Part shown: positions 53,001 through 61,608 of the stretch, in pieces | How the letters are laid out: every line of letters begins with the position of its first letter | Position numbering within the stretch: position 1 is the first letter of the stretch | Program-made: the position numbers and the translations under genes | The notes under the pieces: model-generated | Seen by the model: only the letters and a program-made list of their open reading frames with translations | Database searches by the model: none | Told to the model about the DNA's origin: nothing | Assembly (NCBI GenBank): GCA_030684695.1 | Contig: JAUXXX010000126.1 | Span: forward strand, 1 to 62,814 | Length of the DNA: 62,814 nucleotides | Source: a bacterium | GTDB lineage: Bacteria > Bacillota_I > Bacilli_A > Izemoplasmatales > Hujiaoplasmataceae | Direction of reading: 5' to 3'

Positions 53001-54202
53001 TTTATCTTGATATGACCTATTATTATACGTATCAATATTCTAATCCAAGTCTTGTCGAAGTTTACCAAACTAATTATTTGAATCTATTAAACTCTTTAAC
53101 CTTTGAGGAAAGAGAGTTGATGTTACCAGTATTGAGTGTGCAAGCAGAGTTATTCCTTCATTATTATACGGTTTATAGGCCTTTATCAAATGAAATCTAT
53201 GAAGAGCAATACGAAGAATCTCTAAACATTCTTTATGATTTCTTATACAATAAGTATTTCATCGCAGAGGATTATATTCTAAATTATCAAAGTCAGTTGT
53301 ACTGGATGAATAGAAATCTAGATAACTTGTATTACGACGAAGGTCCTCTTCCAGTGTTTGATGAATTCTTCCAAGTTGTGGATTATCGTGCCGCATTCGG
53401 TCGAGTGGTTTTGGCGATTGTTACTCGTTTGGATACAGTAATTTTGGAAATTGACCCCATCACAGCACAACTACTATTTGATTTAGTCACTCAAAACTTG
53501 GATCCAAGTATGATGGATTTATCACCAGCAGCGATAGAAGATTATGCAAACCAACTGGCGGTATTATTACGTTTGGTCTTTGGAGATGTTAATCCTGCTG
53601 ATTTGGATGATGTCCAAATCGTTTTAGCTGGACTATTGGAACTATTCTTAATAAGTCAAGAAACGCCAGAAATGGAAATAGATGAAATCTTGGCTCTCTT
53701 CCAAGGATTATTTGATGCCCATGTCCCACATGTATTTGACAGCATTGGAATCATTGCTGACTTCATTGATTCAATTACAGCAGTGAAAGTTCAAATCGTG
53801 ATGGACCAAATTGCATTAATGAATGCATTAGATGGAATGGATGAAGAAACAGATAACCTCGTAAGAGCAGTTGCGATGGCTACAATCATTCAAACCCTAT
53901 TTGGCGATGAATCGTTGGATTTTGACACCTTGATTCTTTATGTAATCCAGTTATATGGTGATGTATTACCGCTTACTGGAAACGAAGTTGAAATCGATGT
54001 TGAAGAGATGATTCTTACCATCCAAACATTGATTCAAGACATTATTCTTCAAGCCGGAATTATTGATGGATTTGATCCACTCGCGTTGTCAACAATAGAA
54101 TTGGAAGAAGTTCACGTGTTTTATTTCCATATCCAAGAGTTGATGAACATTCTAAGTTTCGGACCTCAAGAAATTGTAGAACCTGTTTATTTTCCTGAAT
54201 AA
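50072..54202 (+). CDS. Very large surface lipoprotein with a Listeria-Bacteroides (InlB B) repeat and duplicated helical region
   Basis: A 1376-residue lipoprotein. The lipobox is 'LGAC' (Cys near residue 20), followed by about 95 residues of Thr/Pro/Val linker. One InlB B-repeat-like domain comes next ('VTISFETNGG', 'GYEFQGWFSNSQLTNPYYSG', 'ITIYAKW', about residues 126-189). The remaining 1180 or so residues are acidic and mostly helical, rich in Tyr, Met, Ile and Asp/Glu, and match no family I recognise. They seem to hold two long related units: 'NLDPVLFDLVMNLVKGNVEPDLSPEGISGY' (near 527-556) resembles 'EIDPITAQLLFDLVTQNLDPSMMDLSPAAIEDY' (near 1127-1160), and similar order is seen after each. 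GGGGG precedes the ATG. Its function is unknown; adhesion or surface structure is a guess. Confidence 0.75.
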   Translation: MKKRFLVILVALLVMVLGACQSTDTLITTSNITIPTTIAPTTAAPTTAVPTTVAPTAVPTTVAPTTVVTPTTVAPTTTAPVVTTTTTAPVVTTTTTAPVVTTSTTAPISTTITTTSEVDQRVTISFETNGGPILPSIIGEVGSNVLLPLPLRIGYEFQGWFSNSQLTNPYYSGVIPSSNITIYAKWTVDAKDYSSMLLNYIASRDGLDPIQDEEQIMGTKAMYEAMLGTNHDQMTYHYVVLIDQTMLDVMGIESLVDVQMIWVHLALNGMNLDMVTQTAFTALTLMISQTISNYDESWFIEQIADYEDMIDEAQQEIDALNLSVIDYCASVGIFEQACTSFFATLLKDFGKEELFNSLINQYGWSDGFDYWVWDNLEWNLHKYFEYNQVSYLDAYNSDLSYINQDVRYIYIEIGNAYIDWKNVTYNELAPYEASLSGIEDGMGGYITDVLRGSYFHPLREYHYSIRSYQWMIESTYRYWEEEQNQFEIMTLMQSYIDSPHGEESVRSMIALAYGFVDHIIMNLDPVLFDLVMNLVKGNVEPDLSPEGISGYIQHVVVLLVMMQDYMGQEEVETIKSFVKDLIGIYLEASDMTLIEQQEMMDLLYAKVDEYMFKIQDVYQILINILDSITPEKIGMIMEAIQFLTGSIDDEEGEFVSFRIEEPKQNPLFDQFEMVIYFAQLMHEIAVPHQEDLVRLMGYLVELKFDVETMFMADPLHVIEIRDAMKANLAQIFALVTILKDVNPLAPSAEEMKALDEVIARVEYLVFNMQASLDEMYAEDEFGYLSVKFETIIYMLHGWMPEELMDDAILLYVNTFGMSEEDTYYFLMSMAPLMMNELQSINSFASFRSFYSALATYGLDKATISTYLVNYIANRVAFERLYNEVRYLEDLTYYQEEISYYQEQIDYYIDFQNQAQLDAMAFILTLPLGWQPLFTDFWNAVIQDRVNYANLHQIYEDVINNSPYGYMWNSNNYYQLKFYLDMTYYYTYQYSNPSLVEVYQTNYLNLLNSLTFEERELMLPVLSVQAELFLHYYTVYRPLSNEIYEEQYEESLNILYDFLYNKYFIAEDYILNYQSQLYWMNRNLDNLYYDEGPLPVFDEFFQVVDYRAAFGRVVLAIVTRLDTVILEIDPITAQLLFDLVTQNLDPSMMDLSPAAIEDYANQLAVLLRLVFGDVNPADLDDVQIVLAGLLELFLISQETPEMEIDEILALFQGLFDAHVPHVFDSIGIIADFIDSITAVKVQIVMDQIALMNALDGMDEETDNLVRAVAMATIIQTLFGDESLDFDTLILYVIQLYGDVLPLTGNEVEIDVEEMILTIQTLIQDIILQAGIIDGFDPLALSTIELEEVHVFYFHIQELMNILSFGPQEIVEPVYFPE
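50298..50391 (+). repeat. 27-bp tandem repeat in the lipoprotein linker
   Basis: Direct copies start at 50298, 50325 and 50352, with a partial fourth at 50379. Each encodes TTTAPVVTT with small differences. Copy number may vary. Confidence 0.85.
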
Positions 54203-54215
54203 TCCATTGATTTCT

Positions 54216-54248
54216 AAAGTGGAGCCAAGAGTTCTTGGTTCCACTTTT
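54216..54248 (+). terminator. Terminator of the giant lipoprotein gene
   Basis: Long stem AAAGTGGAgCCAAGA pairing with TCTTGGtTCCACTTT, one internal mismatch, followed by a T run. Confidence 0.85.
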
Positions 54249-54281
54249 TGATTTTATGGTATAATTATTATAGGTGATATC

Positions 54282-54989
54282 GTGATTACATCGTTGGAAA
54301 ATGAACGTATTAAAGAATATATCAAACTAAAAAACAAAAAAGAACGCGATAGTTCCAGACAGTTTGTGATTGAAGGACCACATTTGTTGGCAATGGCCTT
54401 GGAATCCAAAAGTGTAGTTCTTATTTTTAGTACGAGCCCCTTTGAAATACCTGACATTGAAACCGTGCTAATCTCTGAAACCGTTTCAAAGAAAATATCA
54501 GACGTGGATAGTCCGCAAGGAATCTATGCCATTTGTCGAAAGTGTGTCCCCAAAAAGGAAATTCATAAATTACTACTACTGGATCATATTCAAGATCCTG
54601 GTAATATGGGAGCCTTACTTCGAAGCGCATTGGCATTTGGTTTTGACACGGTGTTATCGGAACACTCTGCGGATTACTATCAATCAAAAGTGCTTAGAAG
54701 CAGCCAAGGAGCTATTTTTAATCTTCAGTTAATCGAAGGATCGATTGAGGAATTTATTCACCAGCACGCCGATTTCACCATCATAGGAACCGCACTGGAA
54801 CATTGTGTTCCTTTACAATTCACAAAGAAACCAAATCAAAAGTTTGCCATTATTCTTGGAAATGAAGGCAGTGGCGTACAAGCCACATATTTAGCACAAA
54901 CTACTTATAATGTTACCATTGAAATGAGTTCTATCGAATCATTAAATGTGGCGATTGCCGGCAGTATTATCATGTACTATTATCAATAA
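54282..54989 (+). CDS. SpoU-family RNA 2'-O-methyltransferase (TrmH/YsgA-like)
   Basis: SAM-dependent methyltransferase of 235 residues, modifying ribose of rRNA or tRNA. The N-terminal substrate-binding domain has 'ERIKEYIKLKNKKERDSSRQFVIEGPHLL' (about 7-35). The knotted SPOUT domain has 'LLLDHIQDPGNMGALLRSALAFGFDTV', 'AIILGNEGSGV' and 'SIESLNVAIAGSIIMY', the three SpoU motifs. The start is GTG with AGGTGAT in front. The exact RNA target cannot be told. It lies 11 bases before a small acetyltransferase gene. Confidence 0.92.
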   Translation: MITSLENERIKEYIKLKNKKERDSSRQFVIEGPHLLAMALESKSVVLIFSTSPFEIPDIETVLISETVSKKISDVDSPQGIYAICRKCVPKKEIHKLLLLDHIQDPGNMGALLRSALAFGFDTVLSEHSADYYQSKVLRSSQGAIFNLQLIEGSIEEFIHQHADFTIIGTALEHCVPLQFTKKPNQKFAIILGNEGSGVQATYLAQTTYNVTIEMSSIESLNVAIAGSIIMYYYQ

Positions 54990-54999
54990 TGGAGGATAT

Positions 55000-55290
55000 A
55001 TGAACTATCAATATGAACCAGACCGAATTGTTTCAGTGTCAGAAACAGGTGTTTTACTAGCAGAAATCAACTTCCCCGCAAGAGATGCATCTCGTGTCGA
55101 CATTACTCATGTTTTTGTGGATGAGTCCTTGCGTGGTCAAGGAATTGCTTCAAACTTGATGAAATTAGCTTACGATTACATAAAAGAAAGAAACCTTACA
55201 ATTGTTGCGAAGTGTCCTTATTCCATTTCTTGGTTTAAGAAGTATCCAGAGTATCAAGACATTGTGATTAATGTCAAAACAAAAGAATAG
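55000..55290 (+). CDS. Small GNAT acetyltransferase (NATD1/YjdJ-like)
   Basis: A 96-residue protein of the minimal GNAT type. 'VDITHVFVDESLRGQGIASNLMKLAYDYIKERN' (about 35-67) holds the acetyl-CoA loop R-G-Q-G-I-A, and 'KCPYSISWFKKYPEYQDIV' is the usual C-terminal signature of this short subgroup. GGAGG precedes ATG 55000; the open frame begins earlier inside the methyltransferase gene. The substrate is unknown. Confidence 0.88.
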   Translation: MNYQYEPDRIVSVSETGVLLAEINFPARDASRVDITHVFVDESLRGQGIASNLMKLAYDYIKERNLTIVAKCPYSISWFKKYPEYQDIVINVKTKE

Positions 55291-55306
55291 AACGACCGTT
55301 TAGGGC

Positions 55307-55335
55307 TTTACATGGATGTCCTTTCATGCTATAAT
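55307..55335 (+). promoter_or_regulatory. Promoter of the rimP-nusA-infB operon
   Basis: TTTACA and TATAAT with a 17-base spacer. Confidence 0.75.
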
Positions 55336-55354
55336 ATCTGTGCATAATGTACTT

Positions 55355-55381
55355 AAGAGAGGGTCGGACCCTCTCTTTTGC
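55355..55381 (+). promoter_or_regulatory. Leader hairpin/attenuator of the nusA operon
   Basis: Perfect 9-bp stem AAGAGAGGG/CCCTCTCTT with loop TCGGA and four Ts, beginning only about 13 bases after the expected transcription start and ending about 20 bases before the rimP start codon. It looks like a weak terminator inside the leader, so some control of read-through is likely; NusA autoregulation is one option. Confidence 0.55.
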
Positions 55382-55400
55382 ATAATTAAAGGAGACGTAT

Positions 55401-55835
55401 ATGAATTTGGAATTGTTAAAACAAGCGATTGCACCGATTGTGGAAGAACAGGGGTATCTCATGCATGACCTAACCTACCAATTGGTTAATAAGGATCATG
55501 TTTTGCAAGTTACGATTGACCATCTCGATGGCATTGACATTGAAGATTGTGTGAAAGTAAGCGAAGCAGTCAGTCTATATTTAGATTCTGCCGATCCGAT
55601 TCAAGAAGATTATCAGTTAGAAGTTACCTCACCTGGTGCAGAGAGAGTTCTCAAAACAAACGCAGACTTCGACCGTTTTAAAGGATGTTATGTACTCGTC
55701 AAAACAGCGGAACAAGAACATTTAGGATTACTAGATGGATATAATGAAGATGTTATTAAAGTGAAGAATAAAAATAAAACTGTTGAGATTAACCGAATTG
55801 ATATTTCACTCGTTCGCTTAGCGATCAAATTTTAG
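55401..55835 (+). CDS. rimP: Ribosome maturation factor RimP
   Basis: Helps mature the 30S subunit. The 144 residues begin 'LKQAIAPIVEEQGYLMHDLTY' and contain 'QVTIDHLDGIDIEDCVKVSEAVSLYLDSADPIQEDYQLEVTSPGAERVL' (about 34-82), both typical of RimP. AAAGGAG precedes the ATG. It is the first gene of the operon and lies 9 bases before nusA. Confidence 0.95.
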   Translation: MNLELLKQAIAPIVEEQGYLMHDLTYQLVNKDHVLQVTIDHLDGIDIEDCVKVSEAVSLYLDSADPIQEDYQLEVTSPGAERVLKTNADFDRFKGCYVLVKTAEQEHLGLLDGYNEDVIKVKNKNKTVEINRIDISLVRLAIKF

Positions 55836-55844
55836 GAGACGACT

Positions 55845-56909
55845 ATGATTAGTAAAGATTTTTTTAAAGCGTTAGAGCAACTAGCCATTGAAAAAGGGAT
55901 TTCCAAAGAAAAAATCTTAGAAGTGTTAGGCAAAGGCCTACTTAATGCGTACAAGAAGGACAACAATGGCTACCAAAATGCCGAAGTTGCTTTTAATGAA
56001 GAAAAGTATGAAATCCAGATTATTACTCGATCTTTGGTTGTTGAAACCATAGACCCTGAAGCTGAAAAAGGGACTCAAATCACTTTAACAGAAGCTTATG
56101 AGTACAAAAAGAATGCAAAAATCGGGGATATCATTGAACAAAGAATCACTCCTAAGGATTTTGGACGAATCGCAGCTTCAAGTGCCAAACAAATTCTTAC
56201 CCAAGGATTAAAACAACTGGAACGTGATAAGAACTACGACATCTTTGTGAAAAAGATTGGTGAAATGGTCATTGCGGAAGTGGTCAGTTTAAACGATGAG
56301 TTCGTTACCCTTGACCTTGGATTCGATACTCAAACATCCATCCCACTCAAAGATTTAGCTCCCCAAGTACTTAAAGTTGGAGATCAAGTTCGTGCATACA
56401 TTACCAAAGTAGAATCCACACCAAAAGGACCAAAAGTGTATGTCTCCAGAACCGACCGCAATTTAGTCAAACGTTTGATGGAAAATGCGATTCCGGAGTT
56501 ACACGAAGGAATCATTGAGATTGTTGGCATTGCACGAGATCCAGGAGATCGTTCCAAGATTTGTGTAGCGAGTCATAATCCCAAAGTCGATCCAGTTGGG
56601 GCTTGTTTAGGGAAGAATGGTTCACGGATCAAGGACGTGATCGATGCACTCGGTGGCGAAAAAATCGATATTTACAAATTTAGTGAAGACCCGATTGAAC
56701 TCGTTAAAAATGCCATTCAACCGGCGAAAGTTACTCAAGTGCTCATCGATCAAAAAGACAAGAGCGCTATCGCGATTGTTCCAGATGATCAACTCTCTTT
56801 AGCAATCGGTAAAAAGGGCCAAAATGCGCGACTTGCAGTTCAATCAAGCGGTTGGAAGATTGACATTAAATCGGCGACAGATGCTTTGATTCAAGGCATT
56901 CAATATTAA
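55845..56909 (+). CDS. nusA: Transcription factor NusA
   Basis: Binds RNA polymerase and nascent RNA to modulate pausing, termination and antitermination. The 354 residues show the N-terminal domain, an S1 domain (about 130-200, 'GEMVIAEVVSLNDEFVTLDLG'), and two KH domains ('VGACLGKNGSRIKDVIDALGGEKIDI' and 'LAIGKKGQNARLAVQSSGWKIDI'). C-terminal acidic repeats are absent, as in other Gram-positive NusA proteins. Confidence 0.96.
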   Translation: MISKDFFKALEQLAIEKGISKEKILEVLGKGLLNAYKKDNNGYQNAEVAFNEEKYEIQIITRSLVVETIDPEAEKGTQITLTEAYEYKKNAKIGDIIEQRITPKDFGRIAASSAKQILTQGLKQLERDKNYDIFVKKIGEMVIAEVVSLNDEFVTLDLGFDTQTSIPLKDLAPQVLKVGDQVRAYITKVESTPKGPKVYVSRTDRNLVKRLMENAIPELHEGIIEIVGIARDPGDRSKICVASHNPKVDPVGACLGKNGSRIKDVIDALGGEKIDIYKFSEDPIELVKNAIQPAKVTQVLIDQKDKSAIAIVPDDQLSLAIGKKGQNARLAVQSSGWKIDIKSATDALIQGIQY

Positions 56910-56930
56910 GACAATAATCGGAGGTGTGCA

Positions 56931-57203
56931 ATGAAAAAAATCAAGAAAATCCCGCTTCGAAAATGTGTTGTCACCAACGAACGCTTTGAAAAGAAACAAC
57001 TGATTCGTATTGTAAAAACACCAGAAGGAACCGTATTGGTTGACTTTTCGGGAAAAGCCAATGGACGTGGAGCGTATTTACAAAAGAATAAAGAAGTCAT
57101 CTTAAAAGCTCAAAAAACAAAAGTATTGGAACGACACTTAGAAGTGCAAATTCCAGACTCCATATATCTCGAATTATTAAAGGTGGCAGACACTCTTGAA
57201 TAA
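56931..57203 (+). CDS. rnpM: RnpM (YlxR), RNA-binding protein
   Basis: A 90-residue protein of the YlxR family, described in Bacillus as a modulator of RNase P. 'IPLRKCVVTNERFEKKQLIRIV' and 'DFSGKANGRGAYLQKN' are the family signatures. GGAGGTG precedes the ATG. Its last 8 bases overlap the start of ylxQ. Confidence 0.93.
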   Translation: MKKIKKIPLRKCVVTNERFEKKQLIRIVKTPEGTVLVDFSGKANGRGAYLQKNKEVILKAQKTKVLERHLEVQIPDSIYLELLKVADTLE

Positions 57204-57501
57204 AGAAAAAGCAATTCAAACGATTGGATTGGCCTTTAAAGCCAATAAAGTTCTTCATGGAGAAACACTGGTCTTAGAAGCCATCCGTTCCAAAAAAGCA
57301 AAACTCGTGTTACTGGCATCCGATACCGGACCGAATACGACCAAACGAATTACCGATAAAGCGGCTTTTTATCAAATTCCCTTGTACACTGGATTTATCA
57401 CAGACGATTTGTCACGTGCCATTGGAAAAGACAACCGAAAGGTCTTGGCCATATTAAACCAAGATTTTCGGAAATTGATTGAAAACGCGTTAACCGAATA
57501 A
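57196..57501 (+). CDS. ylxQ: YlxQ, L7Ae-type RNA-binding protein
   Basis: A 101-residue K-turn RNA-binding protein of the L7Ae/L30e family. 'IGLAFKANKVLHGETLVLEAIRSKKAKLVLLASDTGPNT' (about 10-48) fits. The start is TTG, overlapping the end of rnpM, with AAAGGTGG upstream. It is a usual member of the nusA-infB operon. Confidence 0.92.
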   Translation: MNKEKAIQTIGLAFKANKVLHGETLVLEAIRSKKAKLVLLASDTGPNTTKRITDKAAFYQIPLYTGFITDDLSRAIGKDNRKVLAILNQDFRKLIENALTE

Positions 57502-57522
57502 CTATCAAGGAGAGGTGATCTT

Positions 57523-59379
57523 ATGGCTAGCCATAAAGTAGTACCGAAGAAAAAACCCCCATTTAAAAAGAGACCGGGTGGGGACAATCGAGTAGTGAAT
57601 GTCCCGGTTCAAAAAGCTGCCTTACCAGCAGATACCATCATTTATTATCGTGATGGCTTAACGGTCGCCGATTTGGCTGAAGCACTCGACAAACCAGTCG
57701 CGGAAGTCATCAAAAAACTGATGTTTATGCGCATCATGGCATCTCAAACGCAAGCAGTCGATCGCGAAACTGCCGAACTAATCGTATTGGATTATGGCTA
57801 TGAATTAAAAGACGAAGCCAAAACAGATATGACAAAGTTTGAGGAAATGGATATCATTGATGATCCAAAACTATTGATCGAGCGTTCACCAGTTGTCACC
57901 ATTATGGGACACGTAGACCATGGGAAAACTACCTTGCTTGATACGATTCGTCACACCAGAGTTGTCCAAACAGAAGCTGGTGGAATTACTCAACGGATTG
58001 GAGCTTATCAAGTAATCCGCAATGCAAAGCCAATTACATTTATTGATACTCCTGGACATGCTGCATTTACAGAGATGCGTGCACGTGGTGCCAAAGTCAC
58101 AGACATGATTGTTTTAGTTGTCGCTGCCGATGATGGTGTCATGCCTCAAACCAAAGAAGCCATTGATCATGCCAAAGCGGCAGGAGCATCCATTATTGTT
58201 GCTGTCAACAAAATGGACAGAGTTGGTGCAAATCCGGAGCGTGTGAAACAAGAACTCGCTGATCTTGATTTGTTACCAGACGATTGGGGCGGTTCAACAC
58301 CGTATTGCTATATTTCAGCATTAAAAGGAACAGGTGTCGATAATCTACTTGATACCATCCAGTTAGTTGCTGAAATGCTAGAACTCAAAGCCAATCCCAA
58401 ACGGATGGCAATGGGATCGGTTGTTGAAGCAAAACTTGACAAAGGCAAAGGACCCATTGCTACCGTTTTGGTATCGAATGGTACGTTAAAAATTGGTGAT
58501 TTCTTCGTTGTTGGAACGACTTATGGAAAAATCAGAGCAATGACCGATGATTTAGGAAGGTCTTTAGTACAAGCACCTCCTTCCACGCCAGTCGAAATTT
58601 CTGGATTATCCGATGTACCATTTGCTGGGGATCCATTCATGGTATTTGCCGATGAACGTACCGCAAAAGACATTGCATCCAAGCGTAGTAATCGCTCTTC
58701 CGGAGAAGAAAAAGGCATTGACAAAATGCTAACCTTAGAAGAATTCTTCAAAAAGGCCGAAAGTAATGAAAAAGTTCTCCGACTCATCATTAAAGGAGAC
58801 ACCCAAGGATCCATTGAAGCATTCAAAGGTGCGATTGATAAGATTAAAGTGTTAGGAACGAACATTGAAATTGTTCGTGCTGGAGTTGGTGCCATAACGG
58901 ATACGGATGTTTCCTTAGCAGAAGCTTCCAACGCCATTATCATTGGATTCGATGTTCGACCACAAGCTCAAGTTCGTGATACCGCCGAAAATAAAGGCGT
59001 TGAAATTCGTTTATACAACATCATCTATGAAGCTCTCGAAGACATTGAACGCGCAATGAAAGGAATGCTTGACCCAGTATTTGAAAAACAAATCATTGGA
59101 GAAGCAGAAGTGCGCAATATTTTCACCGTATCAAAAACCGCCATTGCTGGATGTATGGTCCTAAAAGGGGCCATCAAACGTGATTCTTTAGTAAAAGTAA
59201 TCCGTGAAGGAAAAGTGGTGTTTGATGGTAAAATTTCGTCTCTCAAACGATTCAAAGATGATGTCAAAGAAGTTAAAACAGGATACGATTGTGGAATCAT
59301 GCTCGAAGGCTTCCATGATTTTAAAGAATTGGATATTATTGAAGCATCCATCATGCAAGAGGTGAAACCAAATGCCTAA
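57523..59379 (+). CDS. infB: Translation initiation factor IF-2
   Basis: GTPase that brings initiator tRNA to the ribosome. The G domain starts with '[12 protein letters not shown]' (G129 to L138), followed by 'DTPGHAAF', 'NKMD' and 'SALKGTG'. Domain II and the C-terminal tRNA-binding part ('FNV...[14 protein letters not shown]' region) complete it. At 618 residues it lacks the long variable N-terminal extension of many bacteria, keeping a basic stretch and one N-terminal helical domain. AAGGAGAGGTGAT precedes the ATG. It overlaps rbfA by 8 bases. Confidence 0.97.
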   Translation: MASHKVVPKKKPPFKKRPGGDNRVVNVPVQKAALPADTIIYYRDGLTVADLAEALDKPVAEVIKKLMFMRIMASQTQAVDRETAELIVLDYGYELKDEAKTDMTKFEEMDIIDDPKLLIERSPVVTIMGHVDHGKTTLLDTIRHTRVVQTEAGGITQRIGAYQVIRNAKPITFIDTPGHAAFTEMRARGAKVTDMIVLVVAADDGVMPQTKEAIDHAKAAGASIIVAVNKMDRVGANPERVKQELADLDLLPDDWGGSTPYCYISALKGTGVDNLLDTIQLVAEMLELKANPKRMAMGSVVEAKLDKGKGPIATVLVSNGTLKIGDFFVVGTTYGKIRAMTDDLGRSLVQAPPSTPVEISGLSDVPFAGDPFMVFADERTAKDIASKRSNRSSGEEKGIDKMLTLEEFFKKAESNEKVLRLIIKGDTQGSIEAFKGAIDKIKVLGTNIEIVRAGVGAITDTDVSLAEASNAIIIGFDVRPQAQVRDTAENKGVEIRLYNIIYEALEDIERAMKGMLDPVFEKQIIGEAEVRNIFTVSKTAIAGCMVLKGAIKRDSLVKVIREGKVVFDGKISSLKRFKDDVKEVKTGYDCGIMLEGFHDFKELDIIEASIMQEVKPNA

Positions 59380-59701
59380 GGTAAATCGTTTAGAAACCAT
59401 CGTTCAACGTGAGTTATCCGATATCTTACGTACCGAAGTAAAATCAAATCTGGGATTTATTACCATCACAGGTATGAAGATTACCAATGAGTTATCCTTT
59501 ATGTACGCCTATTACACAGTGTTAGGCAGTGATGAACAAAAGGCACAAACCAAAGAAGCACTTGAAAAAGCAAAAGGGTTTATCAAGAACCAAATCGCTG
59601 CTCGAGTACCGATGCGTAAAGTTCCTGAGTTGGTCTTTAAATACGATCAATCCTTAGACCAAGGCTCAAAAATTGATCAGTTAATTCGAGAAATCAAATA
59701 A
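59372..59701 (+). CDS. rbfA: Ribosome-binding factor A
   Basis: A 109-residue KH-like factor for late 30S maturation. 'RLETIVQRELSDILRTEVK' at the N-terminus and 'AARVPMRKVPELVFKYDQSLDQGSKIDQLI' at the end are typical. AAGAGGTG precedes the ATG inside the end of infB. Last gene of the operon; a terminator follows. Confidence 0.95.
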   Translation: MPKVNRLETIVQRELSDILRTEVKSNLGFITITGMKITNELSFMYAYYTVLGSDEQKAQTKEALEKAKGFIKNQIAARVPMRKVPELVFKYDQSLDQGSKIDQLIREIK

Positions 59702-59704
59702 ATC

Positions 59705-59742
59705 AACTTTGGGAGGAATTCTTCCCGAAGTTTTTATTTTTC
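59705..59742 (+). terminator. Terminator of the nusA-infB-rbfA operon
   Basis: AACTTtGGGA pairs with TCCCgAAGTT around GGAATTCT, followed by a T-rich run. Confidence 0.8.
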
Positions 59743-59780
59743 TCAAATATGATATAATACCATACTAGAAGGTGAACATC

Positions 59781-61553
59781 ATGAATCCAACAATCCAAGC
59801 AAAACTTGCAAATTTACCTGAACAACCAGGTAGTTATCAAATGCTGGACCAATTTAACACGATTATTTATGTTGGAAAAGCCAAAAACTTAAAGAATCGT
59901 GTTCGATCCTACTTTATGGGGACACATGATCTAAAAACGACAAAGTTGGTTTCCAACATTGTCGATTTTACCTATATCGTCACAAAAACAGAAATCGAAG
60001 GCTTTTTACTGGAATTATCTTTGATCAAAGAGCATACCCCCAAATACAACATAATGCTTATGGATGACAAGACGTATCCATACATCGAAATCACGAATGA
60101 AACGCATCCTAAGTTACAAATCACTCGTCGAGTGTCTAAAAAGAATAAAAATGTGTTTGGACCATTTCCAAATGCCTCCGCTGCTCGTGATACACTGGAC
60201 TTATTACATCGACTCTTTCCACTTAGAAAGTGTCAACCAATGCCCAAACGTCTTTGTTTATACTATCACATTGGACAATGCTTAGGCCCTTGTGTATATC
60301 CCATCACAGAATTGAATTATCAACCCATCATTCAGCAGATAAAGCACTTCTTTAAAGGGCAAAATACAGAGATTATCGAAGATCTAAAACGAAAGATGTT
60401 GAATTTTTCTGCTCGTCTTGAATTTGAAAAAGCCCAAGAAATGAAGCAACTAATTCAAGCCGTGCAAGACACCACATCGAAGCAACAAGTGATTTTTCAT
60501 GATTTGATTGATCGTGACATCTTTCATTATGCATCGTCTGATACCCATATGGCAATCACAATGTTGTTTATGCGCCAAGGTAAGATCATTTTTAGTGAAT
60601 CCAAGTTGTTTGCCATCTATCAATCCTCAGAGGATGCATTCATCGACTTTATCGCCCAGTTTTATCAAAAGCAACCCATTCCAAAAGAAATCTTTTTGCC
60701 TTTAGAGATCGACGTTTCTACTCTTCAAGAAGTAGTAGAACATGCAATTGTCCAACCCATTCGTGGGGCGAAGAAAGAACTCTTAGAAATGGCAAAACAA
60801 AATGCTCAGATTTACTTGGCGAATCATATTGATATCTATTTAAAAAAAGAAGCCAAAATGGTGGATGCATTAGCATCACTAAGTGAACTTAGTGGCGTCG
60901 AAGGCATTCGTCGGATGGAGTGCTTTGATAATTCGCATACCCAAGGATCGAATCAAGTCTCAGCCATGGTCGTGTTCGTCAACGGAGCTCCAGAAAAGAA
61001 AAGTTACCGGAAATTTGCAGTAAAGTATGCAAAAAAGGCAGACGATATTGGAACGATGAAGGAAATACTCTATCGTCGTTATCAAAAAATGCTTGAAACC
61101 AATAGCATTGATCGTCCAGACTTAATTATCATGGATGGTGGAATTAATCAAGTTCGCGCGGCCAAAGAAGTGTTAGCTTCCTTATACTTAGATATCCCAG
61201 TGGTAGGGTTAAAGAAAGACTCCTTCCATAAAACAGATGTTTTTATTCAACCAGAAGAAACGGAAGTTAAACTTTCAAGACATACTCCTCTTTATGTATT
61301 GCTTTCACGTATTCAAGAAGAAGCTCATCGATTTGCAATCAGTTTTCACCGCGAAAAGCAATCAAAACAAATATATGCATCCATTTTGGATGCCATTCCT
61401 CTCATTGGGAAAACCACCAAACAACGACTGCTAGAACAGTTCAAAACGATTCAAAACATCAAAGCCGCCACGGATATTCAACTAAAAGAACTATCGTTAA
61501 AAAAGCCTCAAATTGAAAATTTAAGAATTGCTTTACAAGCATATGAGGACTAA
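59781..61553 (+). CDS. uvrC: UvrC, excinuclease ABC subunit C
   Basis: Makes both cuts around damaged DNA during nucleotide excision repair. The 590 residues hold the GIY-YIG nuclease ('PEQPGSYQMLDQFNTIIYVGKAKNLKNRVRSYF', about 14-46), a Cys-containing block 'CLYYHIGQCLGPC', the UVR motif ('LEFEKAQEMKQLIQ'), the RNase H-like nuclease ('RRMECFDNSHTQGSNQVSAMVVF'), and C-terminal helix-hairpin-helices ('IPLIGKTTKQRLLEQF'). The start is ATG 59781 with AGAAGGTGA in front; GTG 59772 is inside that site. TATAAT at 59753-59758 is the likely -10 box. Confidence 0.96.
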   Translation: MNPTIQAKLANLPEQPGSYQMLDQFNTIIYVGKAKNLKNRVRSYFMGTHDLKTTKLVSNIVDFTYIVTKTEIEGFLLELSLIKEHTPKYNIMLMDDKTYPYIEITNETHPKLQITRRVSKKNKNVFGPFPNASAARDTLDLLHRLFPLRKCQPMPKRLCLYYHIGQCLGPCVYPITELNYQPIIQQIKHFFKGQNTEIIEDLKRKMLNFSARLEFEKAQEMKQLIQAVQDTTSKQQVIFHDLIDRDIFHYASSDTHMAITMLFMRQGKIIFSESKLFAIYQSSEDAFIDFIAQFYQKQPIPKEIFLPLEIDVSTLQEVVEHAIVQPIRGAKKELLEMAKQNAQIYLANHIDIYLKKEAKMVDALASLSELSGVEGIRRMECFDNSHTQGSNQVSAMVVFVNGAPEKKSYRKFAVKYAKKADDIGTMKEILYRRYQKMLETNSIDRPDLIIMDGGINQVRAAKEVLASLYLDIPVVGLKKDSFHKTDVFIQPEETEVKLSRHTPLYVLLSRIQEEAHRFAISFHREKQSKQIYASILDAIPLIGKTTKQRLLEQFKTIQNIKAATDIQLKELSLKKPQIENLRIALQAYED

Positions 61554-61608
61554 ATTTTTGATTTCATTTCCACTAATTTGTGATACAATACAGTACAGGT
61601 GATTATTT

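Noticed and set aside
52547-53068. 173-codon minus-strand frame inside the giant lipoprotein gene
   Set aside because: It has no ribosome binding site and a composition mirroring the plus-strand Tyr/Ile/Asp-rich codons; the plus strand is plainly coding.
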